Source: Verticillium longisporum
Lineage: Eukaryota > Ascomycota > Sordariomycetes > Glomerellales > Plectosphaerellaceae
Direction: 5' to 3'
Assembly: GCA_019188255.1 (NCBI GenBank)
Contig: JAETXT010000014.1
Coordinates: 248,001 to 312,000, forward strand
Length of the DNA stretch: 64,000 nt
The position numbers and the translations under genes were made by a program. Numbering within the stretch: position 1 is the stretch's first letter; each line of letters opens with the position of its first letter. Shown here piece by piece: positions 11,419-21,804 of the stretch. The notes below the pieces were generated by a model. It was not told the DNA's origin and did no database searches. It saw only the letters and a list, made by a program, of their open reading frames with translations.

Positions 11419-13629
11419 TTGAAACCAATGTCGGGCGACACGCCGGTGCTGCGAAGACCCAATGGTCGGCCTCAGGCATGCGAGCCGTGCCGGCGACGTA
11501 AGGTGGCCTGCGACCACACGCATCCAGTCTGCCGCAGATGCCAGGCAGGCAAAAAGGCCAGTCAATGTGAGTACATCGTGGACACACGGGCAGCGACTGC
11601 AGGCATGCACAGGACCGGCAGCCCGCTCGCTCAAGCTGCCCTGCGAAGGAGATCCGCATCGCCTCCAGGCGCCCGTCCGCCGCCGCCAGCCCCAGCAAGA
11701 CCGGAACCGTCGCCGGAGCGGCCAGAAGCCGCAAGGCCGGAGAGTCCTCGGGATGTCGGAAGGGTGCTGCCGGGGCCGGGTTATCTCGGGTTCATGAGCT
11801 ACTGCGACATTTACGACGAGACGGACCGAAGTCTGTCTCTCTTGCGCGGTGGTCTGGCGTCAGAAACGACGCCGACAGAGACGCGAGCTATAACACCACG
11901 GACTACCCCTGTGGTGCCGACGCTGTCCCGCAGAAGTCTCGAGACATGTTTGACCGTGCTCCGGCATGTGCCCACGCGCGCCGAGGCCCGCCGCTTGTTC
12001 GACGACGGCTGCACCGTGCTCGACTGTTGGGTTCGCCAGGTCACGCAGCGCGTCATGCTCTCCCTCTACGAGATGTTCGGCCATTGCCTTGGCCACAGCC
12101 GAAAAGAGACAGATCTGATCGACATGGCACATCTCCTCTCGCGCAACACCTCGGTCAGCCTCAGCGACAAGGAGGCCGATTCCGATGCGTGGATCCAGTC
12201 GTTTTCCGGCCGCAACCTACGCTGGGACACCTTGGGTGTCATGTTTGTGTACTGGGCGTTCGGCGGCAGGAGCAAGCGCTCGTTCCGCATGGAGAGCGGC
12301 GACCGGACTGAGGTGGCGGGCTCGGTGTTGGCGCTGCAGCGGTGCATCGATCTCTGCGTCGAGCTCAGCCGTGGTGCGTCCGAGGGCAACTTCCTCCTGC
12401 CCTCCGTCTTGCACCAGCGCGCCGTGCTCGTGTCGATGATTGCAGGCGACGCAAGCCCCTCGGTGTGGCGGTACCACGGCGAGGCGGCCGGCCTCATCAT
12501 GTACCCGGCATACACGCCGAGACGGCGAGAGATGCCTACGTGCCGACGCTCGCGGGCGAGCTGCGGCGCAGGCTGTGCGGCCTCATCATGACCATTGACA
12601 AGGTCGGGGCCATATTCACGGGGCGTCCACCTCTGATGAGCCGCCGCTACATCAGCACGCCGCTGCCGCTGGACCTTCGGAACGAGGACTTGATGGGAGG
12701 TCACGAGACGATCGTCAAGGCCATGGAGGCCCTCGATGAGAATGGCTGGAGCACGTCTGGCGGCCCGTACCCAGCGACAGTCGTCCGGGCGAGAACGCTG
12801 CTGTCTCTGGTGAAGGATGAGATTATCGAGATTGCCCTGGGGAATGATCGCCAGGCGAGCGTTCAAGAACTACTGTGAGTTGAGAAGCCGCACGACTGTG
12901 CCCTCGAAAGCCTTCCACCCATTTCTGACAATGGACGCCAGGGCCCTGAAAGCCCGTCAGGACAAGACGATGGCGGAGCTGCCCCGAGGTCTCAAGTACG
13001 ATAAAGAGAACCTAACCGACTACGCAGTCGAACAGCCCATTGTCTTCACACGCCACGTGATACGGCTGGAACATCTGCAAGCTCATTTCCTCATCCAGCG
13101 GCTCTTGATCCAGCGCGGCTACGACGGACAAGCCGAGCTGGTCGCCATCTCGTTCGCCATGGTGTCGCTGACTGTTAAGTTCTGGACACACATGGATCGG
13201 TTCTCGCTAATGATTGGCGACTTTGAGTGGCTCGTCATGGCGTATGCTGCTCCGTCGGGCGGCATTCTGTGCCAGGAGCTCCTCAAGCCCAGCGTGCGCC
13301 TGCCGAGCGTCGGAGACGAAACGGCAGCCTCGAGGGCGTCGGCTGATGACACGCTGCAGCTGCCGACGCGGTTCGCCATGATCGAGCACCTCTTCCTGCT
13401 TGTCGGGTTCCTCGACCGCGTATCGCCGTCGGCGCCCAACGGCGACCTCTGCCGTGATTGCAAGGTTGTCATCCGCCGGGTGCTGGAACAGAGCGTCGGC
13501 CAGCCGCCCGGCGCAGCCAGCGATGTCCAGGGGCTGGCGCCTTGGGACGTGGATCTGCAGCCGTCTGTGGATTTCAACTTTGAGCTGCTCGACACGTTTG
13601 ACTGGATCCGCGCGGAAGCAGGGTGGTGA
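11419..13629 (+). CDS. Zn(II)2Cys6 transcription factor with fungal-specific regulatory domain
   Basis: Nuclear DNA-binding regulator. The binuclear zinc cluster is at residues 21-50: Cys21, 24, 31, 38, 41 and 50, with RRRK between the second and third cysteines. A Pro/Ala/Arg-rich linker follows, then the fungal-specific transcription factor domain, recognisable from SYCDIYDETDRSLSLLRGG onward and from the block AELRRR-like GELRRRLCGLIMTIDKVGA followed by the FTGRPPLMSRRYISTPLPLD motif typical of this family. One intron (12875-12941) lies before ALKARQDKTMAELPRG. The frame breaks once, in the CCC run at 12504-12506; one added C gives GLIMYPGIHAETARDAYV, and the two exons then total 714 residues. 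Its upstream region carries the AAGCCGA cluster, compatible with autoregulation. The downstream flank is an extremely purine-rich tract. Confidence 0.85.
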
Positions 13630-13683
13630 CCAGGGGTAAGGTACCTTATATGAAGAGCGGGTGATGGATGGGTAGACAGGTCG

Positions 13684-13920
13684 ATGGATAGAGACCTAGA
13701 GGAAGGAGAGGAAAGAGGAAAGAGGACGGAGATCAAGGACATAAGGAGGAGGAGAGAAAAACGGAAGAAGAGGAAAGAGGAAAGACAGAAAAAGGAAGGA
13801 CAGACACAGCAAGAGAAGGAGAGGAAGGAGTCTGGAGAGGAAAGAGTCAGGAGAGAAGGAGGCAGGAAAGAACGAGGCAGGAGAGGAGGAGGAGAGAAGG
13901 AGCGAAGAAAGGCTCACCGA
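13684..13920 (+). repeat. Purine-rich (GA) low-complexity tract
   Basis: About 235 bases in which the plus strand is almost entirely G and A, without a fixed repeat unit. It lies after the regulator gene and before the GT90 gene. Such tracts can adopt triplex (H-DNA) structure. An open frame through it codes only Glu/Lys/Arg and is not considered a gene. Confidence 0.7.
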
Positions 13921-14109
13921 AGACACACCGAGCTCACCTCCCACTGACCGTGAGCTCACGACATTTCTGCCAAGACAACATCGGAAATGAAAGGGCCAAT
14001 GGAACGCCACACACGTGTAGCTGGCGCCCGCCTCCTGCATGCAACGATTCCAAGATTGCGGTCTGGATCTGGCTTGGCTTTGCTTGGTGGAAGCTGGATC
14101 CTTGATCCT

Positions 14110-14249
14110 TCGACATTTGGCTCGATCTGTCCCGACGCCTTCTCTTCTTGCATCTCCTCCTTCTTCTTCCCCTCCCTCCCCCCGCTCTCCCCTTTCCGCC
14201 TAGCTTCTGCCATTTCCCATTGCAGAGCAATGTCTTTGCTCAGGCGGCC
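14110..14249 (+). promoter_or_regulatory. Pyrimidine-rich leader upstream of the GT90 start
   Basis: The 140 bases before the ATG at 14250 are strongly C/T-rich, especially 14140-14215. CT-rich boxes directly upstream of start codons are common in highly transcribed filamentous-fungal genes. No TATA box is evident. Confidence 0.4.
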
Positions 14250-16169
14250 ATGATACGCGGCTTTCGACCACGAGTGGCCATTCTGGCCGCGGTCGCCATT
14301 CTCTTCTCTCTCATCCTCGTTCTACTCGTGCTGCAGGATCGCGAAACTGGGTATCTCTACGCCCTCGTTCCTCCCGACCTTGGAAGCCAGCGCCAACATG
14401 GCAACGACTGGGCTGGCGCCGACGCCAACGGCAATACCGACACGGACGACGTCAACACCACCCATCCCATCGACGAGCTCATCGAAGAGGCCCAGCTGCG
14501 TCACCGCCAACTTCTCGGCAAGCAATCCCTGACCCTGCGCCAGGCCGCCTCACGCTACCGCGAACGCCGCGGCCGTCACCCGCCGCCGGGCTTCGACGTC
14601 TGGTTCGCCGCCGCCATGGCCTCCAAGGCCGTCATCGTCGAGGAGTTCTTCAACCGCATACACCACGACATCAACCCCTTCTGGGCCGTCGACCCCGCCG
14701 AGATGCGCCGCCACGCCGCGCGGCAGGCGTTCATGATCCGCGTGCGCGGCGGCAAGACGGCCACGGACACGGAGGGCGAGGGGCCGCCGGACCGCGAGCG
14801 GAAGTGGGCCAAGCTCGTCGCCGAGATGGAGCCGCACATTCCCGACATCGACATGTTCGTCAACGTCATGGACGAGTCGCGCGTGCTCGTGCCGTGGGAC
14901 ACGATGCGCGGCTACATGGCCAAGGAGCAGCAGGGGCGGCGCCTCGTGCCCGTCGATGAGGCCGTGTCCGAGTACAGCGGCGTCGGCGACGCCGCCAGTG
15001 TCCAGCATCGGCACGACCCCCACTGGATCAGCGACGAGGTGACGAGGTACTGGGACCACCTGCGCGTCGCGTGCCCGCCCGACAGCCCCGGCCGCAACGT
15101 CACGGCGCTGCCCTCGTTCGACGTGCCCGTCGCGTACCCGGCGGCGGCGCCCGAGGCCTACACGTACAAGGGCTACGTGCGCAACGCGACGGCGGCGCGG
15201 GACCCCTGCCTGCAGCCGCACCTGCGCGGCCTGCACGGCACCTTCATCGAGAGCATCTCCATGTCGACGACGCACGAGCTGCTGCCCGTCTTCGCCGAGT
15301 CCAAGCTGCCGCAGAACAACGCCATGCTGGTGCCGGGCGCCGTCTACCTCGACGACGAGCGCGTCATGTACAGCGGCGGCGCCGCGCGCGGCGGGCCCTG
15401 GCACCGCAAGCGCAACGCCCTCATCTGGCGCGGCGTCTCCTCGGGCGCCCGCAACAAGCGCCACAACTGGTGGCACATTCACCGCTTCCGCTTCGTCCAG
15501 ATGCTCAACGGCACGACCGTCGCCGCCGCCGAGGCCGGCGACGCCGCCCGCGCCAACACGTTCGCCCTGCCGCCGCCGCCGCCAGGCGACGAGAAGAACG
15601 TCTACAACGTCGCCGCCCAGCGCGCCGGCCGCCTCGGCGCCTGGCTGCGCTCCTTCGCCGACGTCGCCTTCACCGACATACTCTGCGACCCGCCCGACAT
15701 GTACACGCACTGGTGGAAGGGCCCGCTGCGCAAGAAGATCTGCACCATGGTCGAGCCCTACTACGCCGTCGCCGACGAGCTGCCCATGAAGAAAATGTAC
15801 AACCACAAGTACCTGCCCGACATTGACGGCAACTCGTTCAGCGGCCGCTACCGCGCCTTCCTGCTGTCGTCGAGCATGCCCCTCAAGTCGACCATCTACG
15901 CCGAGTGGCACGACGACCGCCTCGTGCCCTGGGTCCACTTTGTGCCCTTTGACAACACGTACGTCGACCTCTACGGCATCATGGACTACTTTCTGCGCGG
16001 CCGCGACGCCGCCGCCGAGCGCATCGCCACCGACGGCAAGCGCTGGGCCGAGACGGTCCTGCGCCGCGAAGACATGCGTCTCTACGTCTGGCGGCTGCTG
16101 CTGGAGTATGCGCGTGTCATGGATGACAATCGCGATCGCCTGGCGTTTGTGCAGGACTGGATTGATTAG
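14250..16169 (+). CDS. Glycosyltransferase family 90 (CAP10 domain), type II membrane protein
   Basis: Intronless protein of 639 residues, normal for fungal CAP10-like enzymes. Residues 8-31 form a signal anchor (VAILAAVAILFSLILVLLVL) after a short basic N-terminus, giving a type II Golgi topology. The catalytic CAP10 domain occupies roughly the C-terminal 300 residues: NALIWRGVSSG, HRFRFVQMLNGT, YLPDIDGNSFSGRYRAFLLS, SSSMPLKSTIYAEWHDDRLV and PWVHFVPFDNTYVDLYGIMD are the standard consecutive motifs of the family. Members transfer xylose or related sugars to glycans; Cryptococcus Cap10 acts in capsule formation, but the acceptor here is unknown. The start at 14250 is preferred over an earlier in-frame codon at 14148 because it places the anchor at the N-terminus. 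The gene is very GC-rich, producing long false open frames on the other strand. Confidence 0.92.
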   Translation: MIRGFRPRVAILAAVAILFSLILVLLVLQDRETGYLYALVPPDLGSQRQHGNDWAGADANGNTDTDDVNTTHPIDELIEEAQLRHRQLLGKQSLTLRQAASRYRERRGRHPPPGFDVWFAAAMASKAVIVEEFFNRIHHDINPFWAVDPAEMRRHAARQAFMIRVRGGKTATDTEGEGPPDRERKWAKLVAEMEPHIPDIDMFVNVMDESRVLVPWDTMRGYMAKEQQGRRLVPVDEAVSEYSGVGDAASVQHRHDPHWISDEVTRYWDHLRVACPPDSPGRNVTALPSFDVPVAYPAAAPEAYTYKGYVRNATAARDPCLQPHLRGLHGTFIESISMSTTHELLPVFAESKLPQNNAMLVPGAVYLDDERVMYSGGAARGGPWHRKRNALIWRGVSSGARNKRHNWWHIHRFRFVQMLNGTTVAAAEAGDAARANTFALPPPPPGDEKNVYNVAAQRAGRLGAWLRSFADVAFTDILCDPPDMYTHWWKGPLRKKICTMVEPYYAVADELPMKKMYNHKYLPDIDGNSFSGRYRAFLLSSSMPLKSTIYAEWHDDRLVPWVHFVPFDNTYVDLYGIMDYFLRGRDAAAERIATDGKRWAETVLRREDMRLYVWRLLLEYARVMDDNRDRLAFVQDWID

Positions 16170-16426
16170 ACGACACGTCATGAAATGAAGAACAGCTAGA
16201 CGAATAGATACCCGAGCTCTAATGGTAAAAATGCGATTATTTCCTTGCAGTGGCTGGTGCACTGATGTGGTTCTATCCAATCTATACAAAAACAGTTCTA
16301 TGGGGGTAGCCGGGGATCGAAGATCAGAAGATAAAAAAAACAAGAGGAACAAAACACGCTGTGCACTCATACGAGTGTGATGGCTATTGGACAGTGCAGC
16401 AAGCCAAATGTCCAACATGTCGACAA

Positions 16427-19400
16427 CTACTCGGCCTTCTTCGAAGCCTTGGTGCGCAGCTTCATCAGCAGGTACACCAATGCGTACGAGCTGATGGCAA
16501 AAATGACCACAATGGCCGCATCGCGCCAGCCGTAGTAGTACTCCATCAGGTTCAACGTCCGCAGGTAATCGCTGCCGTCTGAGTACTGGCAGATACGGCA
16601 CGCAGACGTCGCTTCCGGGTTGACCAGATTGGCTGCGGAGCCCATACCCTGCAAATAGTCGGCAAGATAGTCGCCACAAGTCGTCCCATTGGGAGTGTCA
16701 AACAGCGCAAACTCGTGGTCTCTGCAGGTGACGTCCGTGCCCCAGACATCAAAGACCAGCATGCTGCCCATGAGGTAGTTGAAAGGGTTGAGCCAGTACA
16801 TCCAGTACCTCCAGAACGCCTGGAGCTGTGAGTACGGCACGAGAACACCGCAGAAACTGATGAGTGTACCCAGGATGATGGGGTTGACGAGCGAGGCGAA
16901 AACGGCATTGGGCGCGTAGGCAGCAACGAACTGACCGATACCAGTGTAAACAAACTCGTACATCAGCATGACGAAGAATGTAGCGCCAGCACGGTTCGAG
17001 TCGCCAGGGAAGCCGACAGTGTAGTACCAGCAAACGAAATAGCTGACGGCACAGATGCAGAGGTACGGAATCTCGGAGACGATCAAGCCCGTAACGAATG
17101 CGATCCACGAGTACATCTTCGACTTTTTCTCGCGGGTTTCGAAAATATCTCGACGGTCGATAAAAAGAGGCTGCAACTGCGCCATGACGCCTGGCGCGAC
17201 AAATATAAAGTTAAAGACAGTGAAGAGACGTCCTGTGAGGTCGTTTACTGAGCTGCCGATCATCCAGAAGGAGAAGCCGTTGAAGAGGGCTCCGCCGATG
17301 TGAAGTGCCAGTTTGTTGTTGATATAGTCAACGTTGCGGTACATGGCGACATTCATGCGGTGCGTGACAATCTTGGTTTGCTCCCACAGGGGTAGAGCAA
17401 ACTCATGGACTTCCTCCGTTGTACCAGGCGGTTTGGCTGCTGCTTCGGCGTTCATACGATCGAGCTCGTCAACAACAGCCGTGTGTTCGGGTGATGAGAG
17501 CCAGACTTCGTTCCAATCGCGACCCTGGGAGAGATGTCCCGATACAACGTCGATCATGTGTTCGGCCGGGTTCACCTCCTTGGGGCACGGAGCACCGTGG
17601 CGACCAAAGTAGTCCTTGAGAGTGCTACCGTTGTCGCCAATGTCGCCGAAATAAACCGTCTTGCCACCCTTGGCCAAGAGGAGGAGTGTGTCAAACTCGG
17701 CAAATAGCTGAGCGGAAGGCTGGTGGATGGTAACGAGCACGGCTTGCCCAACATCGGCTAGCTTACGAAGGAAACGAACAGTGCTATAAGCGGACTGTCC
17801 GTCGAGACCGGATGTTGGCTCGTCGAGGAAGATGAGAATGCTAGGCTTGGAAACAAGTTCAACGCCGATAGTGACTCGTTTCCTTTGTTCGACAGAGAGA
17901 CCAGAGCCGACGCGACCAATCAGAGTGTCAGCCAAGTCGTGAAGCTCAAGAAGATCGATGATAGTATCAACGTAGCGGAGCTTCTCTTCGCGAGGCACAC
18001 TGCGATCCTGCCTAAGAAGAGCAGAGAATTCAAGAGCTTCGCGAACCGTGGCGAATGGCTCATGAACGTCGAGCTGCTCGCAGTATCCAGCAGAACGCTG
18101 GAAGGAAATGGGCAGAGGACGCCCGTCCACCAAGATGGACCCGTGAATCGTGCCGTCCGTCTTCCTCTGGGCTAGAACATCAAGCAGAGTAGTCTTACCA
18201 GCGCCCGAGCTTCCCATGAGTGCGCCGAGCATGCCTGGCTTGACCCAGCCCTGCACGTTATCCAGAAGCTGCCTGTCGCCGCTAGGGGTTTTTACTGTGT
18301 ATGTGAGGTTCTTCCAGGTAAAGATGGATGTGTTGCGCATGAGATCGCCAGTTCCCTTGGTGGCCTTTTCTGTCTTGGCGTTCGGGGTGGAGCTGGTCTC
18401 CACGTCAGTGGTGTCGGCTAGGGCCTCAAGATTCTGAGCCTCCTCATCCTTCTTGAGGAGGTGGATCGATGTCTTGGCGTTCTCTCGGGGAATGACCAGA
18501 GACGGGCCAGCTTCAGCAGATGGCCGCCATCGCATGGTCGCAGCGATGGTGATGACGACGAAGAGCACCCAGAACGCCCAGACCACGCCGAAGTTTCTCC
18601 AGATGTGGCTATGGCTGTATGACAGGGCATCCAGATACTGCTCACCAGTAACGAATGTAGCGCCTTGCGTCGCTCCCAAAATACCAGCACACGACTGAAA
18701 GTTGCTGTCGGCGTAGCCCGGGCCATTGGGGATGAGGTTATGTCCGATACACGGAATGGTCTTGCCTTGGAATTCGTTGGCCATGAGAGCATCAAACCCA
18801 TAGGCGAGGGGGTTAACCCAGAAGATCCAGATAAACCAGGGGTGCATCTGAGAATACTGGATCTGATAGCCGGCATAGAGGACTGTGGTCATGATCATAA
18901 ACCCAGAAACCTTGGAAGCAGCGTCGAAGTTGGGAAAGGAGGCACCAATAGCGCGGAAGAATGCAGTCATACACTGGGGTTCTGTCAGCAATGCGGCCCG
19001 GCGTTCAACAGAATACATATCAACACTTACAAAGGTAATGGCGATCAGGATGACCCAGAATGTAAAGAAGGCCCCCGCAGAACTTGTCAGTCCAACCATG
19101 AAGTAGAGGACGATCGAGAAGACTGAAACTTGGAAGAAGATGACAGGTATATCGGCTGCAATTTGAGCGACGCAGAAAGCAGCGGGATGATACAGGGCGA
19201 ACGATTTGTGTTTGATGAGGACGGGGCGACCAGCGAAAGAGCTCGTCACTTCGGCCATGGCGACTAGCGCATTGAATAACATGGCGAAGAAGACGGCACC
19301 TCCTTTCAAGAAAAGCCCGCCGGAGTTGTTTGGGGCCATGTAGAAGAGCGAACCAGCCATCAAGGCCTGGATGAGGGTGGAGACTTGGGTGATGATGAAA

Positions 19401-20759
19401 GTTGCCTTGTCGCCCCAAAGGATCTGGTACTGACGAATAACGGCGGCTTTCACCTGGGTTGCGAAGCTGACCGTTAAAGGACTGCCCTTGGGGAGCTGGG
19501 GGTGCTCGCCGACAACGCCTTCTTTGAACAGCCGGGTGTTCTCTCTGGCTTCCTCCGTATCCGGATAGTCATATTCTGCCACCATCCTTGGCTTGATCGC
19601 CGACTTGTCGTAAGCTTGCTGGACCGCGTCGGCGGTGGGGAAGGTTCGCTCAAAACCTGCTCTTGATCTGGCGTTCCTTGGGTACAGTAACTCCTGTGAG
19701 GAAATCGCCAATGTTGGCACCGTCACGACAGATGAAGCCAAGATCTTCCATGAATGGTCGAGCTTCCTGTGTAGGCCCGTAGTAGATCTCCTTGCCCCCG
19801 TCGAGTACGAGGACCTTGTCAAAAAGATTGTAGATTCCGTTGCCGGCCTGATAAAGGGTGACAATCGAAGCAAGGCCCATGACGTCCGTCAACGCTCTGA
19901 TGGCCTTTGTATATTCGTGGGCTCTTAGACTTTGTTAGTCATTGGGACACTTAACGACAAGCAGCTAAGTCCATGACTGACGTGTTGGCATCAAGACCAC
20001 GTGTGCTATTGTCCCAGCAATAGACAGAGCCCCTGGTGGCGAGGCATTCAATGATGGAAACTCGCTTTCGCTCTCCACCCGAGACGCCGCGGACGTATTC
20101 ATTGCCCACCTTGGTATCGAATGTGTGCTGAATGCCCATGGACTGAAGGAGGAAGTCGCGAGTCTCAATGCGTAGTTCTTCGTTTGAAGCCACACCCTCG
20201 GGCAGTTTGAACGGAATCTTCATGCGGCTGGCAAAGTCCATAGTCTGGCCAACGGTAAGGTCAGGGAAGAAGAGCTCTTCCTCGGTGTTCATGACAATCT
20301 GTCCCCTGTAGTGCTGGGCCTCGTCGGCAGTCATGGCGCCGTAGCGAACATCGCCGGTCACGGCGGCGTACCCACGTCGATGGTTGGCCAGGACGCTCAG
20401 GAGCGTGGTGCAGCCGGATCCTGGGCGGCCCAGGACGAGCAGCATCTCGCCAGGCTTCACACAGCCATGACTCTCGGAGAGAATAGACTTCAGGGGCGGT
20501 TTGTGCCGGACTCCTTGACAAGCTTCGGGATGTTGAACTGGCTGCCAAAGTTTTCGTGAATGGCGGCATCGGCGCTGACGGCTTGGACGGTGAGGTTGCT
20601 CCAGGTGACGCCGAGCTTACGAGGCGCGAAGCCGGATCGTTGGTCGCGCTCATGGATAGCCTCAACCTTGTGCTTGAGCCCCCAGGTCTGGTCGTTGTCC
20701 GGAACGGAGCCCAGTTCGATGGAGGGCTCCAGCGTGGCTAGTGTTGCTTCAGACTCCAT
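16427..20759 (-). CDS. PDR-type full-size ABC transporter (ABCG subfamily)
   Basis: Plasma-membrane drug/xenobiotic exporter with (NBD-TMD)x2 order. Three exons: 19982-20759, 19031-19923 and 16427-18973. NBD1 has the PDR-specific Walker [11 protein letters not shown], signature [11 protein letters not shown] and Walker B region [13 protein letters not shown]. The first membrane domain follows EYTKAIRAL and [16 protein letters not shown]2 has [20 protein letters not shown], a degenerate signature [19 protein letters not shown] and [13 protein letters not shown]. The second membrane domain ends at the terminus with [16 protein letters not shown]. The 57-base second intron (18974-19030) is a multiple of three without a stop, so it would be translated if ignored. 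Frame breaks occur in homopolymers at 20493-20496 (one base short) and 19652-19655 (one too many); corrected length is 1405 residues. The short N-terminus of about 100 residues is normal for several PDR clades. Confidence 0.93.
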
Positions 20760-21804
20760 GGTTGGCTTGAAGAGGAGAACCAGGGTCTGACAGAGGTTTG
20801 CTGGCTCGAACTAAACATTTCCCTCGACGGGGGCAAAAAGTGCGAGAACATGATATATACTGGAAGCGGGTTTCGGGGTCCTCAAGGCACCGAATCGAGC
20901 ACCGACTCGGACAACAAAGCGTCATGCCTTTGCGGTTTGACCGGAGGCACTATCAAGTGTTGCTGTCATGATTGAGCCGTGGATCCGCCCTTCGGAGGGC
21001 CGGACCCCGGTGAGTAAACAACATATGGCCCGCTGTTGAGGCTGCGTCTGGCATTTTGAGACCGCTTAGTCAACAACAAAAGACGTGGAGGGAGCGCCAC
21101 GGCACAGGTCAAGCACGAGTTTCGCAGCATCGCGTCGGGTCTTCGGCGCCCAGTGGATATTCGCTGGTGAACAAAGCAAGGTAAGCCTGCGTTTCTAGAT
21201 GCAGGGACTCGTGTTTGGATGATGGTGTTTTGGGTTTGCATGTCAGGCTCGAGGCGGGACCGCGACGCTGGACCCTGTCGGATGGCAAGCGAATACCCCT
21301 TTGTCCGTGGTGCAGCGAGCAAAGTGCGCTGAGTCAGCGGGGAAGCAGTGCTTGTCGTTGGCTCCTGCCCTCTCACCCTCACGCTCTCTTGCCCTCTGTC
21401 TCAGCTCAGTGTGGAGTTGACGCAATCGAGCAGGAACGTGCGGCGGGTTCGGATTTAACCCACCAGAAAGTTCCCCCGAACCCACTACACTGGTATCTGC
21501 CGAGAAGGGATCGCCCACCCGCTGATTCAGCGGTCGTGCCTTTAAGCCCCGTGGCCCCCGCCCTTCCTAGGGTGCGGTTGCCCGGACGTCCCGTCAGCTC
21601 CTGCTTTCACGACTTCACCCGCCGTGGCTCCTTCTGGCTCTGGCTTGGGCTCAACGCAGCCGGCTTGACACATTCTACTCGTCCGCGGCGAAATACCTCA
21701 AACTAATTGCCGTGTCCACCTCGCACAGAGATATTCCATCCCACCTGTCTTTCTACCTTACTTTTTCCGCGAGAGCGGCCTTCTTGCATCGTCAACGACT
21801 CAAC
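20760..21804. promoter_or_regulatory. Divergent promoter between ABC transporter and regulator
   Basis: About 1 kb separating two genes transcribed away from each other. No coding frame with family similarity is visible. The region just upstream of the regulator start is C/T-rich (21700-21800). I did not find a repeated CGG-type palindrome convincing enough to name as an operator. Confidence 0.45.

Noticed and set aside
13684..13947. Open frame coding almost only Glu, Lys, Arg and Gly
   Set aside because: It reads through the purine-rich tract; the apparent protein is only a translation of low-complexity DNA.
14550..16679. Very long open frame on the minus strand opposite the GT90 gene
   Set aside because: It is a shadow of a GC-rich gene: composition is Ala/Arg/Gly/Val-biased, no family motif appears, and the plus-strand frame has every CAP10 motif.
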